From the NCBI RefSeq assembly GCF_002234675.1, contig NC_019859.2, forward strand, positions 36,167,460 to 36,231,459: 64,000 bases of DNA, read 5' to 3'. Positions 10,699 to 22,436 of the stretch are shown piece by piece; position 1 is the stretch's first letter, and every line of letters starts with the position of its first letter. This DNA comes from Oryzias latipes. Lineage: Eukaryota > Chordata > Actinopteri > Beloniformes > Adrianichthyidae. The notes beneath the pieces were generated by a model. That model was not told the origin of the DNA, made no database searches, and worked only from the letters and a program-made list of their open reading frames with translations. A program made the translations under genes and the position numbers.

Positions 10699-11110
10699 GC
10701 CAGACCCGGAACCTGCAGGAAGCCGCTCGTGTCCCGGATCCAGATTCTGACCGGCAGACCTGCTCCCACGCGTGTTTCGGGTCGGTGTCCCGGTTCGGGG
10801 GCTGCAGGGTCGCCCCGCAACCTCGGGTTATTCTCACGCTCCCACGGAGGGCTGCAAACTCGGGGGTGTTCGGCCGCCGTGATCCGACGCCCGCTGCGCG
10901 TGCCGTGGACCGCCCTGTAGGTCATTCAAGGAGATCGCAGGTCCACATGCCCGGGAGGGGGGACGGGGGGGCTTCCTGATGTCCCGGGACGGTGACACGC
11001 ACGCCCAGACACGTGCTCGTCTTCAGCCCGCAGACTCTCCGGACCCGCGCGCCACGGCGTCTGTCTGACAGCTCAGAAGGCCAACGCGCACGTTACCGTC
11101 ACCGGTAGCA
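10330..11110. promoter_or_regulatory. CpG-island-like promoter region of MCRIP2
   Basis: This is the densest CpG stretch in the window, with many CGCG, CCGG and GGCCGC sites (for example 10610-10640) against an otherwise AT-rich background. It spans MCRIP2 exon 1 and about 400 bases upstream. There is no TATA box near the start, which fits a housekeeping promoter. No gene is visible reading rightward from it. Confidence 0.7.
10465..10556 (-). other. Candidate alternative (frame-shifting) exon in MCRIP2 intron 1
   Basis: The 92-base segment has a good acceptor (TTTTCTCAG before 10556) and an excellent donor (CAG|GTGAGT after 10465). It sits 87 bases downstream of the exon 1 donor. It reads open after exon 1, but 92 is not a multiple of three. 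Joining it to the conserved exon 2 shifts the frame and meets a stop within that exon. It could be a poison exon, an alternative first-exon donor or chance. Confidence 0.3.
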
Positions 11111-11534
11111 ACGGCGAGCACGCGTAGATAAGCTCCTTGTAACTGAGGACAGACTTCCGGGAAAAACTTTCAAAATAAGAACCCTCATTCTCTTTCTGAT
11201 GTGTCTGACATTAGAAAGAGAAATAAACATGCAGGTTATAGTTGGTTGAATTGGTTGCCAATTGTAAACCTTACGTCTAATTTTCATTCATTAATACAGC
11301 ATCAACCTGGAAATGCAGCTCCTTCTAGTTTGTTGTATTTTTACATTTACGTTTTGTCTTGCTTATCATTCTGCTAAATCCTACATTGTTTGGTTGCAAC
11401 ACAACAATGTAAAATATATCAGACGTCACTGGTACTTCATTCTTTCCATTTAGATGGTTTCTGCAGTAAAATCTAACTGCTATAAACCATCTGCAGAAAA
11501 CTGCACAGGTGAAGGTTCTCGTCCATCCTCTTTA

Positions 11535-11640
11535 CCATTTTTGTCCCTTTCGGGGTCACTGGGCTGCTGGAGCCTATCCCAGCCGCTCGTGGGCGTAGGC
11601 TGGTGACGTCCTGGACAGGTCACAGTCTGTCGCAGGTTCT
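11535..11640 (-). repeat. LINE/SINE 3'-tail fragment
   Basis: Contains GTCACTGGGCTGCTGGAGCC, TATCCCAGCCGCT and GTCCTGGACAGGTCACAGTC, the reverse complement of the widespread fish tail motif 'gacctgtccaggatg...gctgggataggctccagc'. A related fragment in the opposite orientation is at 48275-48390. Confidence 0.65.
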
Positions 11641-11796
11641 CATTCATCCACCTGGAATGGTCTGCATTCAGACGTTTCTCCACATGGATACGTGGCTCAA
11701 CTTTAGGACTGCAGAAGACTTTTTTTCTGGCTCCGTTAACCTAAAGTAGACGAATCGCTTTGTTTCAATTTCAACACCTTCAAAGACTTTCTTTAA

Positions 11797-11885
11797 CCCT
11801 TGGGCTATCCTAGGCACTTTAACACTGGGAGTTGGGTCTAGATGACCCATCTCCCAATGTTAAAGTGCCTAAGAAAGCACAAGGG
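11797..11885. mobile_element. Foldback TTAA miniature element
   Basis: The left half CCCTTGGGCTATCCTAGGCA is mirrored by GTGCCTAAGAAAGCACAAGG at the right, so the element is nearly all terminal inverted repeat. TTAA precedes it (11793-11796) and TTAC follows. It is a solo-ends derivative of the 205-bp family. Confidence 0.8.
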
Positions 11886-12859
11886 TTACATATATGAATA
11901 ATATATGTTCAGCATGTAAATGCTGTATAAAATGGCAAAAGATTGGGGTGGGAATAAACATGATTTTTCTTCTACCCACTCCTTTTTTGAGCATTTTTAT
12001 CACATTTATCCTGATGTTTACAGTATTTTATTTTGGGTTTGAAAATCAAATCAAATTATAATTAACTACTTCAGGTTAAAACCTAGTTTTAAAAATTAAA
12101 ATCACTTATGATTGAAAAAGCCTATAATGTGTGAGTTGTCTACACAACAAACTTTGCAGCTTTTATTTTGAAGGCATGAGTTATTTCGATGTCTATTTTG
12201 TTTATCTCCGGTCAGACAGCAAACCCGCCCCGCCCCCAGAGATCACCTTTCACCTATTAAACTCCTCAGCAGTGACAAGAGTCAACCAACGGCAGAAAAC
12301 TGGTCAGACAGACGGATTGTGTCTGCAGATGGAACACCGATTATTGGGTTGATGCGGTTCCTGGTTCCTGCGGTTCCAAAGGTGTCATGTTTGAGTTCCT
12401 GTGGCTCAGACAGCCTGGCTGCTTTAGAAGTAAAATACTGGAGTACAAACTAAAGTCAGCTTAAAGCTTCTGAAGATCAGCTGGCAAAAGAGCAGCTCAG
12501 ACAGGCTTATCCATGATATCCAACACGACACAAAGTCGGTCTATGTGGGTCAGCAGGCTAATGATCAGTAAAACTACGGCCCAATAAATCACTGCACATC
12601 TTCTGTAGAATTGTCATGAAAACTGATGATTTTTCCAGATTCGTGAAGGAAAACATGAAGTGGAGCGGTCTGGAGCCACCGCGCTCCTGCAGCGGACTCT
12701 GCTTTATAAAGCAATGCTGGAGTTTGTGGTTAGCAGCCATACGGAGAAGCTAAAAAGCACTAAACTAAGACTGCAGACGACACCAAGGCTGTTCCGTCCA
12801 GCTGCATCGAGCTCAGCTCCAAGAGTTCCTGCAGAAAGAAAAAAAAGGCTCCAGAATCC

Positions 12860-13200
12860 AAAAAATGAACGACCCTGGGAGTATTTCAGGCAGGCAACTC
12901 AGCAGTGCGTTTACCTGGTTACTCCTTTCTACAGGCGGTTCAGTCTAATTAACTCACCCGTTCAGTGTCCTACTTACGTTCCAGGTGTGCGGTCCAATCC
13001 CTCTTCTTCCATTTCTGGGAGCTCTGCGTTCGTCTCCCGCCCGGCTTCCACCTGTGAGCTCCGTTAGGGGTAGTTTAATACCCAAGGTTTTCAATGGAGA
13101 TCTTTGTTTTATGGATCTGGACTGAGCTTTATGCCAAACTAAAAGAATTATGGAATAAATTTTCTTTACTGCAGGAGTTGTCTGACCGAAATGACATGAA
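12860..13200 (+). repeat. Dispersed repeat shared with 50430-50840
   Basis: Blocks such as TCCACCTGTGAGCTCCGTTA, TTATGCCAAACTAAAAGAAT and GAGTTGTCTGACCGAAATGA recur in the same order at 50430-50840. It has no coding potential; it may be part of an LTR or a long SINE. Confidence 0.6.
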
Positions 13201-13585
13201 GTTTTTTCTGCAACATAAAACCCACTACAACTATTTCTAGTCTAGTTCACTACAACTTATGTCTCATGAAAAATAAACAGGAATGACAATAACTTCCAAT
13301 CACAAATGTGTATCATAACCTACAGAAATGATTTCATGCGTTTTCTCTGGATGTTATTGCACGTCTCACCAGACAGCTCAGCTCTGCACTCAGGATGAAA
13401 CCGTACAGAATAATAGGTCCAACCGTTAATTAATGGTTACTTTCATGTCTACATCAAAAGCAACTATTCATTTTTCTAGAAAATCATATATTTAGGATCA
13501 ATTTTAGTTCAGAAAACTAAAACTGTAAATTTCCACAAAAAAATAAAGAAGATTAAAACCAAACTTTACCCAATACCTTTACTTT

Positions 13586-14690
13586 GACCCCAACAAGGAG
13601 GAAGAATGCCCTCTAGACCCCAACAAGGAGGAAGAATGCCTCTAGACCCCAACAAGGAGGAAGAATGCCCCCTAGACCCCAACAAGGAGGAAGAATGCCT
13701 CTAGACCCCAACAAGGAGGAAATATGCCCCTAGACCCCAACAAGGAGGAAGAATGCCTCTAGACCCCAACAAGGAGGAAGAATGCCTCTAGACCCCAACA
13801 AGGAGGAAGAATGCCCCCTAGACCCCAACAAGGAGGAAGAATGCCTCTAGACCCCAACAAGGAGGAAATATGCCCCTAGACCCCAACAAGGAGGAAGAAT
13901 GCCTCTAGACCCCAACAAGGAGGAAGAATGCCTCTAGACCCCAACAAGGAGGAAGAATGCCTCTAGACCCCAACAAGGAGGAAATATGCCCCTAGACCCC
14001 AACAAGGAGGAAGAATGCCCCTAGACCCAAAACAAGGAGGAAGAATGCCCCCTAGACCCCAACAAGGAGGAAGAATGCCTCTAGACCCCAACAAGGAGGA
14101 AGAATGCCTCTAGACCCCAACAAGGAGGAAGAATGCCCCCTAGACCCCAACAAGGAGGAAGAATGCCTCTAGACCCCAACAAGGAGGAAGAATGCCTCTA
14201 GACCCCAACAAGGAGGAAATATGCCCCTAGACCCCAACAAGGAGGAAGAATGCCCCCTAGACCCCAACAAGGAGGAAGAATGCCTCTAGACCCCAACAAG
14301 GAGGAAGAATGCCTCTAGACCCCAACAAGGAGGAAGAATGCCTCTAGACCCCAACAAGGAGGAAATATGCCCCTAGACCCCAACAAGGAGGAAGAATGCC
14401 CCTAGACCCAAAACAAGGGGGAAATATGCCCCTAGACCCCAACAAGGAGGAAGAATGCCCCCCAGACCCCAACAAGGAGGAAGAATGCCCCCCAGACCCC
14501 AACAAGGAGGAAGAATGCCTCTAGACCCAAAACAAGGGGGAAATATGCATCTAGACCCAAACAAGGGGGAAATATGCCCCAAGACCCCAACAAGGGGGAA
14601 ATATGCCCCAAGACCCCAACAAGGGGGAAATATGCCCCTAGACCCCAACAAGGGGGAAATATGCCCCTAGACCCCAACAAGGAGGAAAAA
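13586..14690. repeat. 1.1-kb minisatellite, about 38 units of 27-30 bp
   Basis: A tandem array of GACCCCAACAAGGAGGAAGA followed by ATGCC and TCTA or CCCCTA. At least three unit variants (ending GAATGCCTCTA, GAATGCCCCCTA and AAATATGCCCCTA) recur in repeating orders, suggesting higher-order blocks. The right end (14400-14690) drifts to AAGGGGGAAATATGCCCC units. It lies about 0.8 kb downstream of the GDE1 stop codon. Confidence 0.97.
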
Positions 14691-15478
14691 CAAATATTCA
14701 ATCGGTCTATCCGGAGCTCACGCCACCGACACACTGCATCCAAACATTCCCAAAAGCATCCAAACTTTAGCATGCTCTTTGACGTGATCGGATCGGAACT
14801 GATGATCAGTGTGATGGATGCAGTTTTGGAGGGTCGACTTCATTTATTTATCAGTTGAAAAAATAGCAGCCGTTTTAAATGACCAGTGCTGGGAGGATGC
14901 TGGTCCCTGAGGGTGTGGCTAAAGTTCTGCTCCCGGAGATGTACCCTCCAGGGGGGTAGTAGCCTTTAAATACACCAGCCAGGCAATAGAACAGACACCA
15001 TCTGCACAAGGTCTCCAGACTGTTTGGATTTGTTTATTTGCTTTAGTTCTGTGGGGTTTTCGTACATGTACGACATTTAGATTTGCGTACTCTTTCCTCT
15101 CCACTGACGGAGCAGGTTCCTCTTTTGGATCAGCTTTCCTGGTGTGTTGGCTCTGATTACTTCTGCTCTGCTGGTTGAGAAGTTAAACTTTAGTTGTGGT
15201 TAACATCTTTTAAATGACCAGTAAGTGATTTTTTTAACTTCTTCTGAGAAAAATGAAATCTTCATTTATGATTAATTTTCTGTTGTTCTTGTTCGGCTGC
15301 TCGATTCCTCACAATATGAGAGGAACAGAGTGAGAAGAATACAAAAGTACACAAATATGGAGTGCAGACAACACAACTGTACTGCTAAGGGTCAACACCA
15401 ACAAAGCAGTCATTCTTCTTCCACCTTAGATCCCCACTAAGGGCAAAGTTCTCTGGTACTTTCATGAGACAGAGGTCC

Positions 15479-18400
15479 TCAGAAGTGAGGTTCACAGTCT
15501 CCAACAAGGCTGTCCGTGATGTAGTTGATGCGTAGCACCTTCTGGAAGTACGCCTTCTCCACGTCCGTGTTGATGGTCCAGGCTACAACCTCCACGCCCC
15601 TCTGAGCCCAAAACTGAACGTAATCCCTGCAGGAACAGACAGCGCTTCAATGAGGAGAGGAATCTTCATACCAGACTGGTTTGCAACGTTAACCCTTGTG
15701 CTATCTTAGATGACCCAAACCCCCCCCCTTCCATTGAGGTGTTCTCCCTACCATGACAAAGGTGGATAAAGGTGGAAAGATTTCATGTAATCCATGGACA
15801 CCAGTGAAGATCACAAATCATTGAAGAAAAAAGGTTCAGAGCAGTCTAGTGGGTCTAGATCACCCAACTCCCAATATTAAAGTGCCTAGGATAGCACAAG
15901 GGTTAAGCATGGTAGAAACATCCTCTTAAGGCCCGTACACACCGGGACGAATATTCGCCAGGCGTTATTCGCCAGCGTTTTTCGCCACGTTTTTTGTGTT
16001 CACACCCAGGCGATTTTCGCTGACGATGAGTGGAGTGAACATGCAATTTCATTCCCTGACATTAGATGGCGCTTAATGTAAAACCGAAATACTCCTGTAC
16101 ACAAGGTGGCGCTGCGCAACTTTACGCTTCTTAAAGTCGCTTTTCACTCAGAAGAAGAGAGCAAGCATTTATGCGCTTGTCAGAATAATACAAAGACAAC
16201 ATGAATATTTCAAGCACCAGTAGCTCCAACTGGTGCTTGGTTCGGGGATGTTTTAGAATGTCCGTCATTATTGCTTCGCGGCTGTGTAGACGCTACTTGG
16301 CGTCTATCTTCTTCGCTGGTATGTGTGCTCAGCAAGGCAGTTTTGGGTTTGAGCGCCCCCAAGTTGTGTTTTACTGTAACTTCAGAAGCTCCAGACACGT
16401 GTGCAAAAGCGCCACTCTCATTGGTCGAATAGATTTCGACGCGATGCGTCGAAAAAAAAAAACGAACCCGAGGCGTTTTTTTTTTTTGACGCTTTAACGT
16501 CTGGCGTTTTTTCGCGTCGGTGTGCACACTCTCATTGGTGCCCTTTGTTTAGTCACGAGGCGTTAAACGTCGGCGAAAATCGCCGGCGAAATTCGTCCCG
16601 GTGTGAACAGGCCTTTAGCCGCCCAAGCCCAGACTTCACCCGCCTCGGATCTAGTCTGTCGAGTTTATGAAGGGACTCACAGCGACACAAAGTTCTTCTG
16701 CATGAGGAAGGCCGATATGCCACAGAACCTCCACAGCACGTGATGATGGGCCCAGTCCAACAACACATCCATTAGTGTCATCCAGTAATGTTTCCATGGC
16801 GACGAGAACCGCGGGGTACCATCTCCCAGACGGCTCAGGCTCCAGGGCCTGTGGGTCAAGGCGGTGACCACCTCAGGGTCCCTCTGTCTCATCTAAGGGA
16901 AGACATCCGAGTTGTTCCTCATCATCCTCATCAACCTTATCTATAAATCAACTGCAGCTGAGACCAAAGCACTGTACAGTTCCTCTTGGATCGAGATCCA
17001 AGGGGAGGCTCAAGAAAAAGGCTGTCCCGTCTGAGCCTCCTCCTGGACCAATCACCAGAGGCCCCTTACCCTGTAGATGACTTTGGGCTCGAAGGAGCAG
17101 ACCATGCTGCTGTTGTACAGGACTGGGTGTCTCTTATACACGTCTGTCAGCGCTGCAGCTGCCTGGGTGGAAATAAAGACACTGAAGGTCAGTCAGCCGC
17201 CGGGAGTTTTGTTCATGCGTGTCGTGTTCGTGTGTGGAGATAAACACGCAGATGTCTGCTCCCAACGGAGGAATGCTTGTTCCTGAAACAACAATCCGCC
17301 CTGCAGCTTTGCATTCCCAATTCACCTACAAATATGTTGAACAGAGAAAACAGTTTACAAGAAACTACTGAGAAATACTCTGACTGGCATCAGTTGAATC
17401 GCTGCTTTTCAACAGAAAACATTTTGTTGCTGTAAATCCACGACTCTCCTGTTGTCCTGAGCAGACAACACCTGTTTGGCCTTTACCTGGCGTTCGTTCA
17501 GAAGGAGGGAGATTCTGGCTTCGACTGTGTCAAGAGAACTGGACTGAATCCGTGTGACCTCATCCACACAAAATGCTTCGTCTCCAGCTCCAAACAACTG
17601 AAGGCATCAATCTTTTTGCCGTATGGACGCCGCCATGTTGGAGCCAAAAAAATCCTCGGTCAGCAGTGATTGGTCCGAGTCGGGCTGAGTCATCGCTTCT
17701 ATGACAACCACGCTCACCAGTCGGGAGTGAGTTTGTTGGAAGGCCACGCCCCTACCACTTGAAAGCGGTCTACACAAAATCTGTCAAACGTTTGAACGTT
17801 GGAGGTAGGGGCCAGCAGGCTCCGCCTACTTTTCACAACATCCGATTGGTCAGTTCATGACTTGAATAACTTGAACTACAGAAAAAATATGACAAAAAAC
17901 GAGGATTATCAAGAAGCTGTTAAGAAATGGTATCAGATCCGGAACGGTTATACTGACCAATAGAATGAATAACTGCTGTTTATTTCTCTATAGACTTCTA
18001 TGGGATTTTGGCTTCCTGGAGCCACTTCCTGTTTGGAACGTCAGGGGGGAGGAGTCACTCAGTCCAGTTCTCAGACACAGTCAATGGTTAAAATGCTACG
18101 GGGAAAAGTGAATAGATGTCAGACCCTCTTTTTGTGTTTCCACCCCCTGATCATCCGTGTTCTCTTCATGCAGATCAATTCAATCAGCCAACATGCTTCA
18201 CTTGTTCATGTCTGTTGAGCAGGATTCACCTCCTCTGGATGACCTTTGACATCAAAGTAGATGCTGAGCTGCAGTTTAATGCACTCCTCCACTGCTTCAA
18301 CCAAAGTTGGGATTTTCTCTCCAGCAAACTTGTCCCTGGTGACGAGAAATGCAAAAACACAAATCTGTTTCACTCTAAATGCGTCTGTATGTCCAGTCAT

Positions 18401-21400
18401 TCATTTGGTGAATGAACAAACCGGGCCAAGCAGAACCACAGCTCTGAAATTATGCTAATTGGATTTGCGATAGTAAGTCATCCTCATGGAAACACGACAA
18501 GTTAGAAAAAACTCACAATTATGTATAAAAGAAAAGCTTTTTGAGCTTAGAGGAGGTGGTTTTTGAGGCACATCCAAATTGACATATTTCACAACTGTAA
18601 AATACTGTAATGGAAACACTTTCTTGATTAAATGAGTCATGTGACCAACAACCGGATGGCGATGCCCTTCTTGGTAGGAACTGGCGGCCTTGGTTGCTGC
18701 ACAACGGGCGCCACTAGAAGTCCCACAGCGTCACACAGATATGACGTGTTTTTTTAACTTTACTGTCACGTTAACAGCAAGCTAGATCAGCGTTTCTAGA
18801 GTTTCTAAAGTCGAAAAGCAGACAGAGCCTTCAGCTACAGGCTCCTCTCTAGAATCAGATTCTCAGTTTGCTGGATAAATATGCACTGATTGCAAAAAGC
18901 AAACAGACCAGAGTAAACAAGTTGTACAATAAGCAAACTTTGGACAAAAAAAACAATAATCGACTTGTAATTAAACCTTAAAGATCCGTATATCTTAACA
19001 GTAGAACATCGTTTTCCCACTTTCTCTGTGTATTTGGTTGTTTGTACTCCGTCTACCTGAGCCGGTGTTTAGCAGCTGCATCCAGTTGTCTCAGCTCTGA
19101 AAAGCTCAGCTGGCACAGGGGTCCCGATCCATTGGTGGTCCGGTCCACAGTCTCATCGTGCATCAGGATGGGGACGCCGTCTGCCGAGAACTCCAGGTCC
19201 AGCTCCACGCCGGTTGCTCCGTTCTTACTGGCCTGCACCAATCAGAGGGTCAAGTCTGCGGGATTCCAGTACCGTCACATGGAGGCAGGAGAACGTTCAG
19301 GATGTAACGTCAAACCTACGGTGGCCCTGAAGGGCAAATCCCTTCAGCTAGTCGCTCAACGAAAAGAAAATTAAGATCACACAGCATTAAAAAACAAAAC
19401 AACTTTACATGATAGAAACGTAAACAACATTCCAGAAACTTACAGGTCAATAAAAAAAAAACTAAAACTAAATACAATTCCCCAAAAACATGACTCAAAA
19501 GAAAAAGGAAACGTTTCTTAAAACAGAAGTAATTTCCAGAAATCCAAATGAAATGTCAAAAGAGGAGAAACCAGAAACTGTAAATATTATGGGGAGCCCC
19601 CTCCTGATTGGATGATGATGTTTGTTCACCTTTTCAACAGGAAGTTATCCGTCATGGCGATATCTTCTGACAGAACCATGTGGTTAAACCTCTGGCCACG
19701 CCCACTGCAACCGTTTGGTGAACCATCCTTCTGATTTCCCTCTTCTTCAAAACTCATCATCCAATCAAGGACATCCCATAATAACCACCTTTTCTAGTTT
19801 CTTATTTTGTTGACTTGTTTTTTTTACCATTTCATCTCGATTCGTGGAAATGACTTTTGTTCTCTGAATTTTTCTTTTGGTTACTGGAATATGTCTTTTT
19901 TCCCCAAAATGTAATGTTGTTTATTTTTAATTATTTGTTTTGCTTTTTTTATTTTTAAAATGTTTTTGAGTGATTCAATGGTGCGATTTGTGTCTGCAGC
20001 TCACCGCTGCTGCAGAAACAGCCCCTGAGGAACCGTTTGGAGGTTTAACACGAACCATAATCCCAACCTGAACCCTTCTTCTGGGTCAAACTGGCCACAC
20101 GTATGTGGAAAACTACATGTGAAACAACAGTCTAGATCCAGATTCCTGCTCCAATGAGAAAAACAGGGACGTTCATGGATCTGTTTGACTGAAGCACACA
20201 AGAGGGGCGGAGCCGGGAGCTTGAAGCCCCGCCCAGAGCATTTTCCATGTGATGCAGATCCTCACCGCTGCTGATGTGGTCATTTTTGAAACCTGAAATG
20301 AGCTGGGTCACCCGTCTCTGTTCGTGGTCGTTAAGGTTTAAGAAATGTATCCAGTCAGTGTTTTTGTGTAAATTGATTTTAATCATTTAACTTAAATAGT
20401 TAAACTTCTGCTCTGTCTGAATTCCAACTCTAACTACTGAAAAACTGTGTAGCGTATATGTACATATATATATGTAGTGTCTTGGATTTAAAAAGCAATT
20501 CAGACTCCATGCTCACAACTTTTTTTTTTTTTTTACACGGCAGATATGATGTCATCGATTTCACAAAGTTAAAATATAATTACTATGAGCGTTTTGCACC
20601 GATTATTTTAGTCAACCGTCTTCTGAAGATAAAAACATTGATTCATTAAAAAAATACATGTTTTTGGTAATAATTGGTCCAACGCAATGCATTGTGGTCT
20701 ATATTCGCTGATCTAGTGAGCATCATGCACACTGTTTTTTAGCAGAGACTTCTGGGAAATTTCTAGGGCCCTGGATGTTGGAATGGTAGATTTGGACAGC
20801 TCTAGTCAGGACATGTCCGATAACGTAAGCTCTTTCAAACGGTGGGGCTCCTACATATTTGGGGTTGCTTTGCCAAATCTTGCAGTTGCTTTAGCAACTC
20901 AAAGCTACCGATGGGCGCCGCCCCCTGTCTACGTCACAAATACGATCTTTTTCCAACAGCATTTTTTCGTCTGCTCCTGATCCACAACGATTTGAATAAA
21001 AAAGAACTCAGGAAAGCAGTTATATTCTCAACTTTCTTCATATTTGTCCTTCATCACCATAAAAAAGCCAAGAGATCAAGTTAAAAACACCAGAAACGCC
21101 GTTTTCACCAGAGCTTTCACAATAATGTGACACTGACTGACGTGCGTCTCCACGTGACACAGGACACCGTGAACACCTGTAAAGACATTCGTCTCACCTC
21201 TCTGATGGCAGCGATGGTGTTCTCCGGCGCGTCGTGCGCGCCGCCCCGGTGAGCGATCACGGACACCCGCGCGCTCTCCGCCCCGCAACCCACCGGCTGC
21301 AGCACGAGACGGGCTCGGCTGCGCGCCACTTGCGGGAAACGAAACATGGCTAGAAAACAGTACAAGGAAGTGGTGAGGACGGCAGACCACAGCGGACTTC

Positions 21401-21467
21401 GGGTCCCCAGTAAGACCAGCACGAAGACCAACGAGTGGAGGGCGACCTCGTCCCCCAGCGGAAGCAT
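15479..21467 (-). CDS. GDE1: Glycerophosphodiester phosphodiesterase 1 (GDE1/MIR16), complete
   Basis: Six exons: 21467-21198, 19232-19057, 18335-18230, 17162-17070, 16892-16681 and 15626-15479. Every junction is GT-AG and in phase, giving 334 residues (human about 331). GDE1 is a membrane glycoprotein that hydrolyses glycerophosphoinositol and lysophospho-N-acylethanolamines to glycerol-3-phosphate and the free alcohol or NAE. Seen: hydrophobic segments in residues 10-40 (LVFVLVLLG and YCFLAMF); the catalytic GDPD motif SVIAHRGGAHDAPENT around residue 70; GVELDLEF and VPILMHDETVDRTTNGSG with the metal-binding Glu/Asp and the second catalytic His; FDVKGH; ALTHRPWSLSR; a hydrophobic CGISAFLM stretch; and the C-terminus WTINTD...YITDSLVGDCEPHF. 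All key residues are intact. Introns carry a TTAA element (none in coding) and a long TIR element. The promoter is shared head-to-head with TMEM186. Confidence 0.97.
15693..15902. mobile_element. Full-length TTAA-flanked piggyBac-like miniature element
   Basis: Flanked by TTAA on both sides (15689-15692 and 15903-15906). It starts CCCTTGTGCTATCTTAGATG and ends TGCCTAGGATAGCACAAGGG. At 210 bp it has no ORF. TTAA duplications with CCC-type ends are the hallmark of piggyBac-superfamily elements. It lies in the last intron of GDE1. Confidence 0.9.
15930..16613. mobile_element. 684-bp terminal-inverted-repeat element in the last GDE1 intron
   Basis: The left end GGCCCGTACACACCGGGACG is mirrored by CGTCCCGGTGTGAACAGGCC at the right. 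Sub-terminal motifs ATTCGCC and GCGTTTTTCGCC also recur inverted (GGCGAAAATCGCC). The body is CG-rich near the ends. Open frames inside (for example 16201-16497) resemble no protein. Target duplication is not clear (TTAA on the left, TTTA on the right). I infer a non-autonomous DNA transposon, superfamily uncertain. Confidence 0.8.
17615..18100. repeat. Probable dispersed repeat in a GDE1 intron
   Basis: Contains GACTTCTATGGGATTTTGGC, CTGGAGCCACTTCCTGTTTG and an opposed GACGCCGCCATGTTGGAGCC. I recognise these phrases as common in fish genomes, but no second copy lies in this window. There is no coding potential. Confidence 0.35.
20640..21080. repeat. Dispersed repeat, family shared with 26610-27070 and 63690-63860
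   Basis: CGATCTTTTTCCAACAGCAT, CAACGATTTGAA and CTTCATATTTGTCCTTCATC recur as near copies at 26915-27030. GCATTGTGGTCTATATT with nearby CTAGTGAGCATCA recurs at 63781-63825. It lies in GDE1 intron 1. Class unknown. Confidence 0.55.
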
Positions 21468-22436
21468 CGCGGCTCCTCTCCTGTCTGGAAACAGCTGGAG
21501 GAAGCGGAAGCACCGCCCGCGCGTCACTCAGACTTTCTAACCTGTCTAGGCACAGATATTCGCCATGGCACAAGCTCCGCCCCGCTGACTTGTGACGGCA
21601 TCGAACGTGTAACGAAACCGGCACATTCGGCGTCTTTGAACACAGCCGTTAACGGCTGAAGCTGATCGATTCTCCCGTCGGGCCGGATGTGCTCCGTCAA
21701 GTCACGACAAAATAAAAGCCTGTAGTTTTTAACCAATAAAAACAATTTACCACAATAAATATAAAACATTTTTTTTCAATAAAATATGGCTATAAATACT
21801 ATCAGCACTTTAAAACGCCTTACGTGGGCCAGCCAACCAAACAAAATGTGACTTTGAAATAAATTGAAGTAATAAAATAAAAGACTAAGAAAGGACTTCC
21901 GGGTCACTGGTCGGCTAACAGATCACTTCCTGTTCTCGTGTTGCTGTATTTTATCTTATTTTATGTCCTTGTCTCCTGTCCTGGTGAGTCTTTTTCCTCA
22001 CGTTTTGCTTGTAGCAACAAAACTTCATTCGTCAATTAAGATGTTTCGTCTTTATTTATATTTTATTTATATACTAAACAGTTCTGGAGGTTCGACAACT
22101 GTTCAGAATGAACTGTCTCTAGTCTCAGCAGGTTACCTTTTCCAGATACCAGAGACGAGTTCAAAACCAGGAATAAGACATTTGACTTACAATACCATTT
22201 AGCAAATTTAGGAGGAATTACAACTGTTTTAGTTGACTGTATTGCAAATGTTGTAGTTTATCCATCCCAGATTTCATTGAACATGTATGTTAGAGTCTGG
22301 TTGAACTAAACCAGACCAATATCATACCAGTAACTTTAAATCACTTTATGAGATATTGGAAGAAACTAACCTTAACTGCTTTTCCGTCTCTCAGCATACT
22401 TCGAAGGATGTTTTTCTAAGTGAAGTTTTTTCTCAG
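21468..22436. promoter_or_regulatory. Divergent GDE1/TMEM186 promoter interval
   Basis: The two genes point away from each other with 969 bases between the GDE1 start codon and the TMEM186 start codon used here. Only 495 bases remain if TMEM186 begins in the candidate exon at 21963. The GDE1 side (21210-21560) is CpG-rich; the TMEM186 side is AT-rich. No obvious TATA pair was seen. A shared bidirectional promoter is the simplest reading. Confidence 0.6.
21963..21983 (+). other. Candidate first coding exon of TMEM186
   Basis: ATG followed by six codons (MSLSPVL) ends at a consensus donor CTG|GTGAGT. Joining to the acceptor at 22394|22395 (GTCTCTCAG) keeps frame and would add 21 residues before the usual methionine. 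It might instead be untranslated leader. Confidence 0.4.

Larger units (their letters stand above)
11110..13585. other. Gene-free intergenic stretch
   Basis: Between the MCRIP2 promoter and the minisatellite I see no coding signature. It contains a SINE/LINE tail fragment (11535-11640), a foldback TTAA element (11797-11885) and a dispersed repeat (12860-13200). The remainder is AT-rich single-copy-looking DNA. Confidence 0.6.

Noticed and set aside
13586-14690. CRISPR-like array of regular repeats
   Set aside because: Units are contiguous without unique spacers, and the genome is vertebrate, so this is a minisatellite.
14373-14858. Proline/glycine-repeat open frames
   Set aside because: They are translations of the 27-30 bp minisatellite.
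16201-16527. Opposed ~100-codon frames
   Set aside because: They lie within the 684-bp TIR element and have no motif on either strand.
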